NCBI RefSeq assembly: GCF_003946215.1
Contig: NZ_RHOW01000024.1
Location: forward strand, 1-33,918
Length of the DNA stretch: 33,918 nt
Source: Lapidilactobacillus mulanensis
GTDB taxonomy: Bacteria; Bacillota; Bacilli; Lactobacillales; Lactobacillaceae
Direction of reading: 5' to 3'
A program made the position numbers and the translations under genes. This document shows positions 8,062-15,077 of the stretch, in pieces; the stretch's first letter is position 1, and the number at the start of each line of letters is the position of its first letter. The notes beneath the pieces are model-generated. The model was not told where the DNA came from. It saw only the letters and a list, made by a program, of their open reading frames with translations, and did no database searches.

Positions 8062-8097
8062 AACCACAATAGACGTCTGAGGTTGTCCATTGTGGTT
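8062..8097 (-). terminator. Terminator of the Dps-like gene
   Basis: AACCACAAT (8062-8070) pairs with ATTGTGGTT (8089-8097), with a further GAC/GTC pairing inside. A six-T run (8058-8063) follows on the minus strand, 33 nt after the stop codon. Confidence 0.85.
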
Positions 8098-8129
8098 GAT
8101 CTTGGGGGGCTATTTAATTAACGGTTAAA

Positions 8130-8693
8130 TTAATCGTCGTCATCTTCGTCATCGTCAACTTCGACGAGATCTTGCCAAGCTGTCTTGCCTAATAAAGCTT
8201 GGAGTTTACGAGTTTGCCGATTATTATATCCGCGCATATCAGTCAAGTTAGCGGCTAACGCGGGACGATGCTCACGTTGTGCCAAGATGATCGCGCGATC
8301 GATAAACATGTTTGCCGTTGTAAAATCATGTGCAGTTTCCAAAACGATTTCAGAAGCATCTTCATATTTGATCCGAGGATCTTCAGCTAACTTCGTATAA
8401 GTTGTGTATTCAGCAACCGTAGAAGGTGGCATTTCATTCTCATCAAGCAAAACCGCACCTAATTCATCGAGTTGTTGGCGATTATTCTCAATTAATTCTG
8501 TATAAAAATCTTGTAGTTGCAAAGCTTGTTCGCCTTTAACATACCAGAGCGCTTGGTGGAGCTTAACATCGAAGTACCAGAGATTGGCAACAATGTGTCC
8601 GCTCATAGCACCTGCGGTTGGTTTATGATGATCAAGGTCGGCTTGTTTGACCTCAGCTTGATATTTTGCTTCAATTTCAGTTTGATCTGACAT
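8130..8693 (-). CDS. Dps/ferritin-like protein lacking the ferroxidase residues
   Basis: A 187-residue protein of the Dps fold, a four-helix bundle that normally forms a 12-mer oxidising and storing iron. The segment KLHQALWYVKG (44-54) aligns with the Dps signature KLHxxHWYVKG. Against canonical Dps, the first ferroxidase histidine is L49 and the second (12 residues on) is Q61. The carboxylate four further on is T65, D76 is kept, and the glutamate four after it is A80. The iron-oxidising centre is therefore essentially gone. The C-terminus is an acidic tail (VEVDDDEDDDD). GAGGAGG is 7 nt before the ATG. It lies 53 nt after the HMA gene, so it may belong to the metal-export operon. Confidence 0.8.
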   Translation of the reverse strand: MSDQTEIEAKYQAEVKQADLDHHKPTAGAMSGHIVANLWYFDVKLHQALWYVKGEQALQLQDFYTELIENNRQQLDELGAVLLDENEMPPSTVAEYTTYTKLAEDPRIKYEDASEIVLETAHDFTTANMFIDRAIILAQREHRPALAANLTDMRGYNNRQTRKLQALLGKTAWQDLVEVDDDEDDDD

Positions 8694-8746
8694 AATTTTT
8701 CCTCCTCGTAAATCTTTCGCTGCTTATCTATTTTGACGATGACTTT

Positions 8747-8977
8747 TTACAGGTCTTTAACTTTAACTTTCTCGACTTCATAACCTAATTTCGTAACGAC
8801 GTCGCTTAATTTATCGGCGCTCGTCTGGCTGTCATCGATATCGGCTTTAACTTTGCCGGCATTGAACAAGACTTTAACATTGCCAACGCCTGGTTCAGCT
8901 TTAACGGCAGTTTCAATTTTAGTTAAGCATGATGGGCAAGTTAACGCGTCTAATTGTAAAGTAACTTTTTTATTCAT
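8747..8977 (-). CDS. HMA-domain metallochaperone (CopZ-like)
   Basis: A 76-residue soluble protein made of one heavy-metal-associated domain (beta-alpha-beta-beta-alpha-beta). The metal site is in DALTCPSCLTKIE, with C14 and C17 as thiol ligands in a C-x-x-C loop. The usual Cu chaperone motif is MxCxxC; here leucine replaces the methionine, so copper specificity should not be assumed. It lies 106 nt after the P-type ATPase, which itself lacks an N-terminal HMA domain, so this protein may supply that function in trans. Its own promoter has a Crp/Fnr-type box at -41.5. The GAGG site is 8-11 nt before the ATG. Confidence 0.85.
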   Translation of the reverse strand: MNKKVTLQLDALTCPSCLTKIETAVKAEPGVGNVKVLFNAGKVKADIDDSQTSADKLSDVVTKLGYEVEKVKVKDL

Positions 8978-9010
8978 AATGGATGACCTCTTTCTTTAAT
9001 TTATATACCT

Positions 9011-9052
9011 AGTATAAGGTGTTCCTCGTTTGAAAAAATTGATGCACATCAA
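9011..9052 (-). promoter_or_regulatory. Crp/Fnr-type box at -41.5 and -10 for the HMA gene
   Basis: TTGATGTGCATCAA on the minus strand (9039-9052) fits TTGAT-N4-ATCAA. The -10 TATACT lies at 9011-9016. Exactly 22 nt separate box and -10, placing the box centre at -41.5 if transcription starts six bases after the -10. There is no good -35, as expected for an activator-dependent class II promoter. The same 22-nt spacing recurs at 11017-11058. Confidence 0.7.
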
Positions 9053-9083
9053 GTTGCTCAAAAAATCTGATTTATTTTTAAAA

Positions 9084-10985
9084 TTAACTGTGGACGACTG
9101 CTGGAACTAATTTGGCGTCGTTCTTTTTACCGAAGTTGATCAAACGCATGGCATTGAAGATCACGACTAAGATACTTGCTTCGTGAACAAACATCCCACT
9201 GGCCATGTAGATGAATCCAGCGACTAAACCTAATAACAGGAAGGCAACAACAGCAATGGCAATTGTGACATTCTCACGAGTATTCAGCACCGTCTTCTTA
9301 GACAACTTGTAGGCGTGAACCAACGCGGCAAAACTCGATTGCATCAAGACAACATCAGAAGTCTCAATGGCAACATCCGTGCCACTGCCCATGGCGATAC
9401 CGATATCAGCGGTCGCAAGCGATGGACTATCATTGATCCCATCACCGACGAAAGCAACCTTACGACCTTCAGCTTGGAACTTCTTAACAAATTCAACTTT
9501 TTGATCGGGTAACAATTCAGCGTGAACTTCATCGATACCTAATTGTTGAGCCACATAATTGGCCGTTACTTGATTATCACCCGTTAACATAACGAGGTGC
9601 TTTGCGCCAGAAGCTTTCAGATTAGCGAGCTCTTCCGCAACTTCTGGTCGAATCACATCGGAGACACCGAAGATTGCCGTGATTTGGCTATCGATGGCAA
9701 CGATGACCACAGAACTACCAGTGCCTTGTAATTCAATTAAATCCGCTTGTTGTTTGTCCGTCATAGCGACGTTACGAGCAGCCATTAATTTCGAATTCCC
9801 AGCGAGAACTTGTTGACAATTAATTTTAGCCGCGATCCCTTGACCCTTGATCGTTTCGTTATCGCTGATTTCCAAGTCTTGATAATCGACATTCTGATCG
9901 CCAGCGTATTGAATAATTGCGCGTCCTAGTGGATGATCGGACAATGTTTCAATCTTAGCAGCCAATGCCAATGTGTCATTGAAACTGTCATTATAACGCT
10001 TAGTTGCAGAAACAGAAGTTGATCCTTTAGTTAAGGTACCAGTTTTATCGAAAACAAAAGTATCGATTTTGGCGAAAGTATCCATAACTTCGCCACCCTT
10101 GATCAAGATGCCGCGCTTTGCACCGTTACCAATTCCGGCAACGTTAGAAACTGGCGCACCAATGACCAAGGCACCAGGGCATCCGAGAACGAGAACCGTG
10201 ATCGCAAGCTTGAAATCACGTGAGAAAATAAAGACGATCAATGCGATCAACAGAACTGCTGGTGTGTAATACTGTGAGAAACGATCGATAAATTTTTCAG
10301 CGTGCGACTTTGTATCTTGCGCATCTTCAACTAGCTCGACGATCTTAGCAAAAGTTGTGTCGTCGCCGACTTTAGTTGCTTTGATTTTCAAGAAGCCATC
10401 GCTCAACATCGTTCCAGAGAAAACTTCGTCGTCCAAAGCTTTATTGACTTCGCGAGACTCACCAGTAACGGCGGCCTCATCTGCATAACCATTACCTTCA
10501 ACGACCACACCATCGACTGGAATCGCCGCACCGGTCTTAACCAGAACAACGTCGCCTTCATCGACATCATCGATATCGACTTCTTCGATGGAACCATCCG
10601 CCTGAACAACTTCAGCCGTTGTTGGTGCCATTTCAGTTAATGACTTAATTGATTCACGTGTCTTAGATAAGGTCTTCTGTTCCAGAAAGTTCCCGAACAA
10701 GAATAGGAACGTAACGATTGCCGACTCATTATATTCACCGATTATAAACGCGCCGATTACGGCAACGGTGACTAAGAACTCAATACTGATCACCTTAGCA
10801 CGAGCTGCTTGGTAGGCATGGATTGCAATTGGAATCACCGCGATGATCGAAGCGATCGCCAAGAAAATTTGATAGAACATTGTGCTATTTAATAAATACT
10901 TGCTTAGAAAACCTGCGGCGATCAACGCTGCAGTGGTCCAAGTAATTTGTGTCGTGTGCTTTTGAATATATAATTGGAATTTCAT
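9084..10985 (-). CDS. P1B-type heavy-metal-translocating ATPase
   Basis: A 633-residue membrane pump that exports transition-metal ions at the cost of ATP. Motifs seen: actuator TGES (174-177), phosphorylation site DKTGT with D313, the P1B-specific HP (351-352), MLTGDN (466-471) and GDGIND (514-519). The transmembrane metal motif is CPG (269-271) rather than CPC, so the second cysteine is missing. The last membrane helix carries HEAS (601-604), resembling the HEGS/T motif of P1B-4 (Co/Fe/Zn) pumps. There is no N-terminal metal-binding domain; the HMA protein downstream is separate. The start is the ATG at 10985 (GAGGAG 8 nt upstream); a GTG three codons earlier is too close to that site. The metal is uncertain. 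Confidence 0.88.
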   Translation of the reverse strand: MKFQLYIQKHTTQITWTTAALIAAGFLSKYLLNSTMFYQIFLAIASIIAVIPIAIHAYQAARAKVISIEFLVTVAVIGAFIIGEYNESAIVTFLFLFGNFLEQKTLSKTRESIKSLTEMAPTTAEVVQADGSIEEVDIDDVDEGDVVLVKTGAAIPVDGVVVEGNGYADEAAVTGESREVNKALDDEVFSGTMLSDGFLKIKATKVGDDTTFAKIVELVEDAQDTKSHAEKFIDRFSQYYTPAVLLIALIVFIFSRDFKLAITVLVLGCPGALVIGAPVSNVAGIGNGAKRGILIKGGEVMDTFAKIDTFVFDKTGTLTKGSTSVSATKRYNDSFNDTLALAAKIETLSDHPLGRAIIQYAGDQNVDYQDLEISDNETIKGQGIAAKINCQQVLAGNSKLMAARNVAMTDKQQADLIELQGTGSSVVIVAIDSQITAIFGVSDVIRPEVAEELANLKASGAKHLVMLTGDNQVTANYVAQQLGIDEVHAELLPDQKVEFVKKFQAEGRKVAFVGDGINDSPSLATADIGIAMGSGTDVAIETSDVVLMQSSFAALVHAYKLSKKTVLNTRENVTIAIAVVAFLLLGLVAGFIYMASGMFVHEASILVVIFNAMRLINFGKKNDAKLVPAVVHS

Positions 10986-11016
10986 AATGTGCACTCCTCT
11001 TCGACTTGATAAATAT

Positions 11017-11058
11017 AGTTTACCGAGTTAGGGTTTAAATAAAATTGACCCGCATCAA
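11017..11058 (-). promoter_or_regulatory. Crp/Fnr-type box at -41.5 and -10 for the metal ATPase
   Basis: TTGATGCGGGTCAA on the minus strand (11045-11058) precedes the -10-like TAAACT (11017-11022) by exactly 22 nt. It shares 15 of 18 positions with the box before the HMA gene (plus-strand comparison starting ATTGA and ending ATCAAGTT). The right half-site is less perfect. There is no -35 consensus. Confidence 0.65.
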
Positions 11059-11135
11059 GTTTTGAAAAGTTTTTTATTTATTGCGGACATTTTTACGAAT
11101 AAGCCGTTTTCCACGCTACTTTTTCAAATCGGACC

Positions 11136-11141
11136 TATAAT
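11136..11141 (+). promoter_or_regulatory. -10 element of the 73-residue acidic protein gene
   Basis: A perfect TATAAT lies 37 nt before the start at 11173. No convincing -35 is seen at 16-18 nt. Confidence 0.5.
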
Positions 11142-11172
11142 GAAGTTGTAAATAATAATGGAGGTAATTGAG

Positions 11173-11394
11173 ATGGCTGAAAATATTCAAACAGAACCTG
11201 AACTATTGAATTTACGGATGAATGAAGAGTTCGATTGGAGCGACGACAAGAATGTTGTTCGTGACGCGATCTGGAATCACATTATGGAAGCAAATAATCG
11301 TGACACTATCAAGACCGAAGAAGCCATGAAACCATTCTTGGACAAAACCGATGCCCAAGTCCGTGATTATGTCGAACAGAATTTGAAGAAGTAA
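11173..11394 (+). CDS. Small acidic protein of unknown function (73 residues)
   Basis: No family is recognised. The protein has no membrane segment or signal peptide, is charged, and looks alpha-helical (FDWSDDKNVVRDAIWNHI, then TDAQVRDYVEQNLKK). Start ATG 11173 has GGAGG 8 nt upstream; the frame extends to 11158 but that ATG overlaps the ribosome site. It has its own -10 and a very strong terminator, so it is a genuine independent gene. It diverges from the metal ATPase across 187 nt that hold the ATPase's Crp/Fnr-type box, so a link to metal or redox stress is possible but unproven. Confidence 0.75.
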   Translation: MAENIQTEPELLNLRMNEEFDWSDDKNVVRDAIWNHIMEANNRDTIKTEEAMKPFLDKTDAQVRDYVEQNLKK

Positions 11395-11416
11395 TTCAAT
11401 ACAACTTAAAACTCTC

Positions 11417-11450
11417 AAGGAAAAACAACAATTGTTGTTTTTCCTTTTTT
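11417..11450 (+). terminator. Strong terminator of the 73-residue protein gene
   Basis: A perfect 30-nt palindrome (AAGGAAAAACAACAA and its complement, 11417-11446) is followed by a T-run. Repeat copy C starts directly after the T-run. Confidence 0.88.
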
Positions 11451-11451
11451 T

Positions 11452-11549
11452 GTAGCTTGTTACATTGGTAGCTTGTTTCGTTGATTGTGGTGAACTCGAA
11501 TCAACGGCTCATTCGGTTTGTAGAATTAGTTCTGCTGGTGGAAAGACCC
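11452..11549 (+). repeat. 82-nt dispersed intergenic repeat, copy C (diverged)
   Basis: The reverse complement of 11468-11549 aligns ungapped over 82 nt to copies A and B, with conserved boxes GTCTTT, GAACTAAT, AATGAG and AACAAGCTAC but more substitutions. An extra GTAGCTTGTT at 11452-11461 precedes it by one 16-nt unit. As in A and B, the element reads GTAGCTTGTT first in the direction of the upstream gene. Confidence 0.65.
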
Positions 11550-11567
11550 GTATTTAGGCGCGCAAAA

Positions 11568-11592
11568 AAAGCTAGGAGAATCTCCTAGCTTT
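11568..11592 (-). terminator. Terminator of the TIM-barrel protein gene
   Basis: Twelve-bp arms AAAGCTAGGAGA and its complement enclose one base. On the minus strand a T-run (11564-11570) follows, 16 nt past the stop codon at 11608. Confidence 0.88.
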
Positions 11593-11607
11593 ACTGTTTC
11601 AAACTTA

Positions 11608-12540
11608 TTAACGATTGATCGAGCGTGCCATTCTACTGATGGCGTGGCGTTGGCCGCGAATTGTTTTACTGATTGTAAAGATATTTTCGACCGGCGCCAA
11701 ACCACCGTAACCTGCGTCACCGATATGTTGAATATCGACGCCACAAACTTTATTACGGATCGCGATACTTTCGATATATGAAGTCGATCCACTTTCCTGG
11801 CTCGTTCCGATCGTCGACATCACCAAAGCGCCTGCTTGATGAGCAATTTTAACGATTTCGGTTAGTTCTGCATCGTTGAATTCTGGAACGGTTCCAACCG
11901 CAGGCACGAGAATCACATCCGCACCCGCTTTAATGAACTCTTCGACAACTTCCGGCGTTACCAATGGCTCATTAACACCAGCAGCATGCATTTTCCCAGC
12001 AATTACTAAGCCTGAAAAGACTTCTTTAGCCACCGAAACATTTTTAACGATTTGTTCATTGGTCACACCTGTACCCGGATTACCCGTCAAGACGACAAAA
12101 TTAAAGCCTAAGTGTTCCAATTCAGCTAAGGTTTTACGTGACGCTGTGCGACCTTCAGGAATTTGTAAACGATCCTCTAACATATCGGCATCCGTGTCGA
12201 TCGGCTCCAGATTAACGCCAATTGGTCGTCCAACCAGATGTTGTAGATCCTTGATGATTTTACCATCGCGGCTTGGCTTAGCGGTTGCTAAAGTTTCCTC
12301 ACCGGGATAAAGGCCCATGATCATCGGATTCAACACATCCATGCCATTCAACAAAATCAAATCGGCGCCAAATGCAGCGGCAACTTCTGCATTGGTAATA
12401 TCCTCGCCAACAGGCTGTGCCGTGACCACTTCTTCACTGAGCACAACGCGGCCTTCGCTGGCTTTAATACTTTGCTTGAGTTCTGCGGCCTTCATTTTTA
12501 GAACTTCACTAGAATTTGCGCTGATCAATCGTTTAACCAT
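11608..12540 (-). CDS. TIM-barrel-like protein of unknown function (DUF7916-like)
   Basis: A 310-residue cytosolic protein. Motifs include VVTAQPVGEDITNAEVAAAFGADLILLN split over strands 1-2, GRPIGVNLEPID, FVVLTGNPGTGVTNEQI and VIAGKMHAAG, then ADVILVPAVGTVPE. The repeated strand-helix pattern and glycine-rich strand ends fit a (beta/alpha)8 barrel distantly like PEP-mutase or phosphate-binding barrels. Homologues are often mislabelled as haloacid dehalogenase-like; no HAD motifs are present. Start ATG 12540 has GGAGG 5 nt upstream; the longer frame to 12552 begins inside that site. It is monocistronic with its own terminator. Reaction unknown; the family name is from memory and needs a profile check. 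Confidence 0.7.
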   Translation of the reverse strand: MVKRLISANSSEVLKMKAAELKQSIKASEGRVVLSEEVVTAQPVGEDITNAEVAAAFGADLILLNGMDVLNPMIMGLYPGEETLATAKPSRDGKIIKDLQHLVGRPIGVNLEPIDTDADMLEDRLQIPEGRTASRKTLAELEHLGFNFVVLTGNPGTGVTNEQIVKNVSVAKEVFSGLVIAGKMHAAGVNEPLVTPEVVEEFIKAGADVILVPAVGTVPEFNDAELTEIVKIAHQAGALVMSTIGTSQESGSTSYIESIAIRNKVCGVDIQHIGDAGYGGLAPVENIFTISKTIRGQRHAISRMARSINR

Positions 12541-12620
12541 AATTTCCTCCAAGGTTTAAATTATCAATATTATAAACACCAAGTCCATTTTACCGCACCC
12601 GACGGTTTAAACCCATCATT

Positions 12621-13286
12621 CTACACATAAAGATAAATTGAAAAGAAGATCAAAACCGACCCGATCATCACAAAAACGTGCCAAATAACATGAATATATT
12701 TGATCCGGCGCATACTATATAGCAATGCGCCAAATGTGTACGCGATCCCACCAGAAATTAATAGCCACAAGCCTTGCGAACCCAAGGCAGCTGCCATCGG
12801 TTTTGCAGCAAGGATGACGATCCAGCCCATGAAAATATATAACAACGTTTCAAAAACTTGCCGTTGATTCTTCCCGAATATTTTATACAAGATTCCGATG
12901 ATCGCCAGCGCCCAATTGACACTAAACATTGTCCAACCTTGCCAACCACCAATTGTGATCAGCGTATAAGGCGTATAACTTCCCGCAATTAAAATAAAAA
13001 TTGAACTGTGATCAAAAATTTGGAAGAGACTTCGCGCCTTGGTAAACATCAGGCTGTGATAAAGTGTCGAGAATAAATACAACAAAACTAAACACAACCC
13101 ATAGATTGTAAACGTCGTAATACGCAGGGCATCATGTGTTGCGCTTGCTTTAACGATCAATAGCACCAAACCGATCACCGCCATGAAGAAGCCGATCCCG
13201 TGAGTCACGGCGGAAAGTACTTCGTTCATAACTTGGTAATGCTTCGAAACATGTGTTGGTGCAGTAAATAGCTCTTTTGCAGTCAT
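12621..13286 (-). CDS. Haemolysin III / PAQR-family membrane protein
   Basis: A 221-residue protein with seven hydrophobic segments. Family residues are in place: E22 with THGIG (28-32), STLYH (73-77), FDHSSIFILIAGSYTPY (91-107, D92 and H93) and the last-helix HVIWHVFVMIGS (H199, H203). In the PAQR fold the serine, aspartate and histidines surround a zinc ion facing the membrane interior, suggesting a lipid hydrolase role. The name haemolysin comes from the Bacillus cereus homologue and does not imply virulence here. AGGAGA lies 6 nt before the ATG. It stands alone, divergent from the FMN reductase gene. Confidence 0.88.
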   Translation of the reverse strand: MTAKELFTAPTHVSKHYQVMNEVLSAVTHGIGFFMAVIGLVLLIVKASATHDALRITTFTIYGLCLVLLYLFSTLYHSLMFTKARSLFQIFDHSSIFILIAGSYTPYTLITIGGWQGWTMFSVNWALAIIGILYKIFGKNQRQVFETLLYIFMGWIVILAAKPMAAALGSQGLWLLISGGIAYTFGALLYSMRRIKYIHVIWHVFVMIGSVLIFFSIYLYV

Positions 13287-13439
13287 TTTATTTCTCCTAA
13301 CGTTTAATTATCTCTATCATAATACAAAACGGTTAGAAATGTTAGTAAAAATCGTTACATCTAGTTTTAAATATTATATAAAAATATATTTACTCTTTTT
13401 AATGGATATCATTAACCACATATCGGTAAGGCTTATTCT

Positions 13440-13468
13440 TTGATTTTTAATCTTAAAGTCGGTAAAAT
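13440..13468 (+). promoter_or_regulatory. Sigma-A promoter of the FMN reductase gene
   Basis: TTGATT (13440-13445), a 17-nt spacer and TAAAAT (13463-13468) precede the gene. The ribosome site AAGAGGTGG lies downstream. Confidence 0.55.
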
Positions 13469-13501
13469 TTACTTATAAATAGTAAGAGGTGGAATTTTTT
13501 A

Positions 13502-14059
13502 ATGACAAAAAAAGTTGGATTATTCGTTGGTAGTCTTCGTAAAGGCTCATATACTCGTGCAGTCGCACAACAAATGGCGGCACAGCTTCCCGATGGTTAT
13601 GAAGTCAAAGAAATTCAAATTGGCGATTTACCTTTATACAACCAAGATTTCGATGATGAAAATCAGGTTCCCGCAACTTGGAAGAGATTCCGTGATGAAG
13701 TCAAGGATCTCGACGGTGTGATTTTTGCAACGCCTGAATATAACCGTTCCGTTCCCGCAGTCTTGAAAAATGCGATCGATGTTGGCTCACGTCCTTATGG
13801 CCAAAGTGTCTGGGATGGCACACCTGCTGTTATCCTCAGTGTGTCTCCAGGTGCAATCAGTGGTTTCGGCGCTAATCATCATCTTCGTCAATCATTGACT
13901 TTCTTAAATATGCCGGTTGTTCAACAGCCAGAGCTTTATATCGGCAACGTGACCAACTTACTCGATGATGATTTGAAGATCACGAATGAAGGGACCCTTA
14001 AATTCCTTAAAGGCGCCATGGCAACATTCGCCGATTTGATCACACGTTTCGAAAACTAG
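13502..14059 (+). CDS. NADPH-dependent FMN reductase (flavodoxin-like)
   Basis: A 185-residue cytosolic flavoprotein that reduces FMN or uses bound FMN to reduce quinones, azo compounds or metal ions. The flavodoxin-like fold opens with VGLFVGSLRKGSYTR; residues 10-18 form the FMN phosphate loop. TPEYNRSVPAVLKNAIDVGSRP (from T77) is the family motif contacting the isoalloxazine ring. The length matches the NADPH-dependent FMN reductase/YieF group. The start is the ATG at 13502, with AAGAGGTGG about 8 nt upstream. Monocistronic between its own promoter and a strong terminator. The physiological acceptor is unknown. Confidence 0.88.
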   Translation: MTKKVGLFVGSLRKGSYTRAVAQQMAAQLPDGYEVKEIQIGDLPLYNQDFDDENQVPATWKRFRDEVKDLDGVIFATPEYNRSVPAVLKNAIDVGSRPYGQSVWDGTPAVILSVSPGAISGFGANHHLRQSLTFLNMPVVQQPELYIGNVTNLLDDDLKITNEGTLKFLKGAMATFADLITRFEN

Positions 14060-14082
14060 TTTAAATTTAAAACAATAATCAG

Positions 14083-14119
14083 AAAGGGTGTGACCAATTA
14101 ATTTTGGTCACACCCTTTT
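14083..14119 (+). terminator. Terminator of the FMN reductase gene
   Basis: AAAGGGTGTGACCAA (14083-14097) pairs perfectly with 14104-14118 around a TTAATT loop, followed by a short T-run. It may also stop the convergent hydrolase gene, whose stop is at 14136. Confidence 0.85.
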
Positions 14120-14135
14120 GACATTTTTAAATTAG

Positions 14136-15077
14136 CTACTGAAGATATTGACTGAAGAATCGACCGACACGCTTGGCGTACTGCTTCGGTGCAGTCGCTA
14201 ACGAATCGGCATGCGTCGCCTTGGGAACCACCCAAAGTTTCTTCGGCGCTGAAGTCGCTGCATAGTTTTGATAGACCATTTTCGTCGGCACGAAGGTATC
14301 TCGATCGCCATGAATGAAGAAAATGGGCAATTTATTTCGGCTCAACGATTTGAGTGCATCGCCTTGATTCCAGTCGTATCCTGCGCGCGCCCGTACTAAT
14401 AAATTAAGCGTCGGCATTAACGGCCACGCTGGCAACCAACTAAACATTTGCGTGCGTTGGTAATTCAGCTCACCATTGATACTAGAATACCCACAATCTT
14501 CAACGATTGCTTTCACTTGTACTGGTAATTGCTCACCACTTAAATACATGACCGTGGCACCACCCATGCTGACGCCAAACAATCCAATTTCAGTTTGTTG
14601 CCCGGTTTTATGAAGTAAAGTTTTAAACCACTTGAGATAATCCAAGCGATCGGGCCAGCCATAGCCAGCATAATTACCTTGGCTCGAACCGTGGCCACGA
14701 TCATTAGGCGCTAACACGTTATAGCCTTGTTGGTGAAATAGCCGAATATACTTTGCCATTTTAACGTTGCTTCCCATATAGCCATGGGCGATCACAATGG
14801 TCTTGTTCGTGGCCGTTTGAGCCGGAACATAATAGGCTTGCAATCGTAACTTAGCTTGAGCAGCCTCAACGTGCCAAGATTCTTTGTCAACGTGCGCAAG
14901 CCATTGTTCAGCTTGCTGTTCTGATTTAGACTGACTATTACTGAGAAATGATTTTTCACCAGGCACAAAGGCGTAATTATACATATAAAGTGCCCCGCCA
15001 AGGTCCGCAAGTAAAAATAAGCCGATAAAAACAGTCAGTAAAATTAGCCAAACACGACGAAAATGATGTTGACGCAT
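14136..15077 (-). CDS. Membrane-anchored alpha/beta hydrolase
   Basis: A 313-residue protein with one N-terminal hydrophobic helix (about 9-30) after RRVW, so the catalytic domain is probably outside the membrane. The alpha/beta-hydrolase triad is S170 in GVSMGG, D260 in HGDRDTFVP and H289 in KATHADS; the oxyanion loop is AHGYMGS (97-103). It resembles the prolyl-oligopeptidase-like/YqkD hydrolases; substrate unknown. Start ATG 15077 has GGGGGG 5 nt upstream; the longer frame to 15131 has no site. That ribosome site lies inside a 17-bp hairpin (15078-15119), so translation may be controlled by RNA structure. It is 72 nt downstream of oppA on the same strand. Confidence 0.85.
   Translation of the reverse strand: MRQHHFRRVWLILLTVFIGLFLLADLGGALYMYNYAFVPGEKSFLSNSQSKSEQQAEQWLAHVDKESWHVEAAQAKLRLQAYYVPAQTATNKTIVIAHGYMGSNVKMAKYIRLFHQQGYNVLAPNDRGHGSSQGNYAGYGWPDRLDYLKWFKTLLHKTGQQTEIGLFGVSMGGATVMYLSGEQLPVQVKAIVEDCGYSSINGELNYQRTQMFSWLPAWPLMPTLNLLVRARAGYDWNQGDALKSLSRNKLPIFFIHGDRDTFVPTKMVYQNYAATSAPKKLWVVPKATHADSLATAPKQYAKRVGRFFSQYLQ

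Noticed and set aside
7700-8129. tRNA or riboswitch in the 430-bp gap
   Set aside because: No cloverleaf or known aptamer motif; the gap is explained by a long hairpin, a repeat copy and a terminator.
9011-9052. CopY, PerR or MerR-type operator for the metal genes
   Set aside because: No TACANNTGTA (CopY) or PerR-like box, and no 19-20 nt spacer promoter typical of MerR; the TTGAT-N4-ATCAA symmetry at -41.5 fits Crp/Fnr better.
11876-12310. 144-residue frame antisense to the TIM-barrel gene
   Set aside because: Antisense shadow rich in Ser/Thr/Pro with no start signals; the opposite-strand gene has clear motifs and a good ribosome site.
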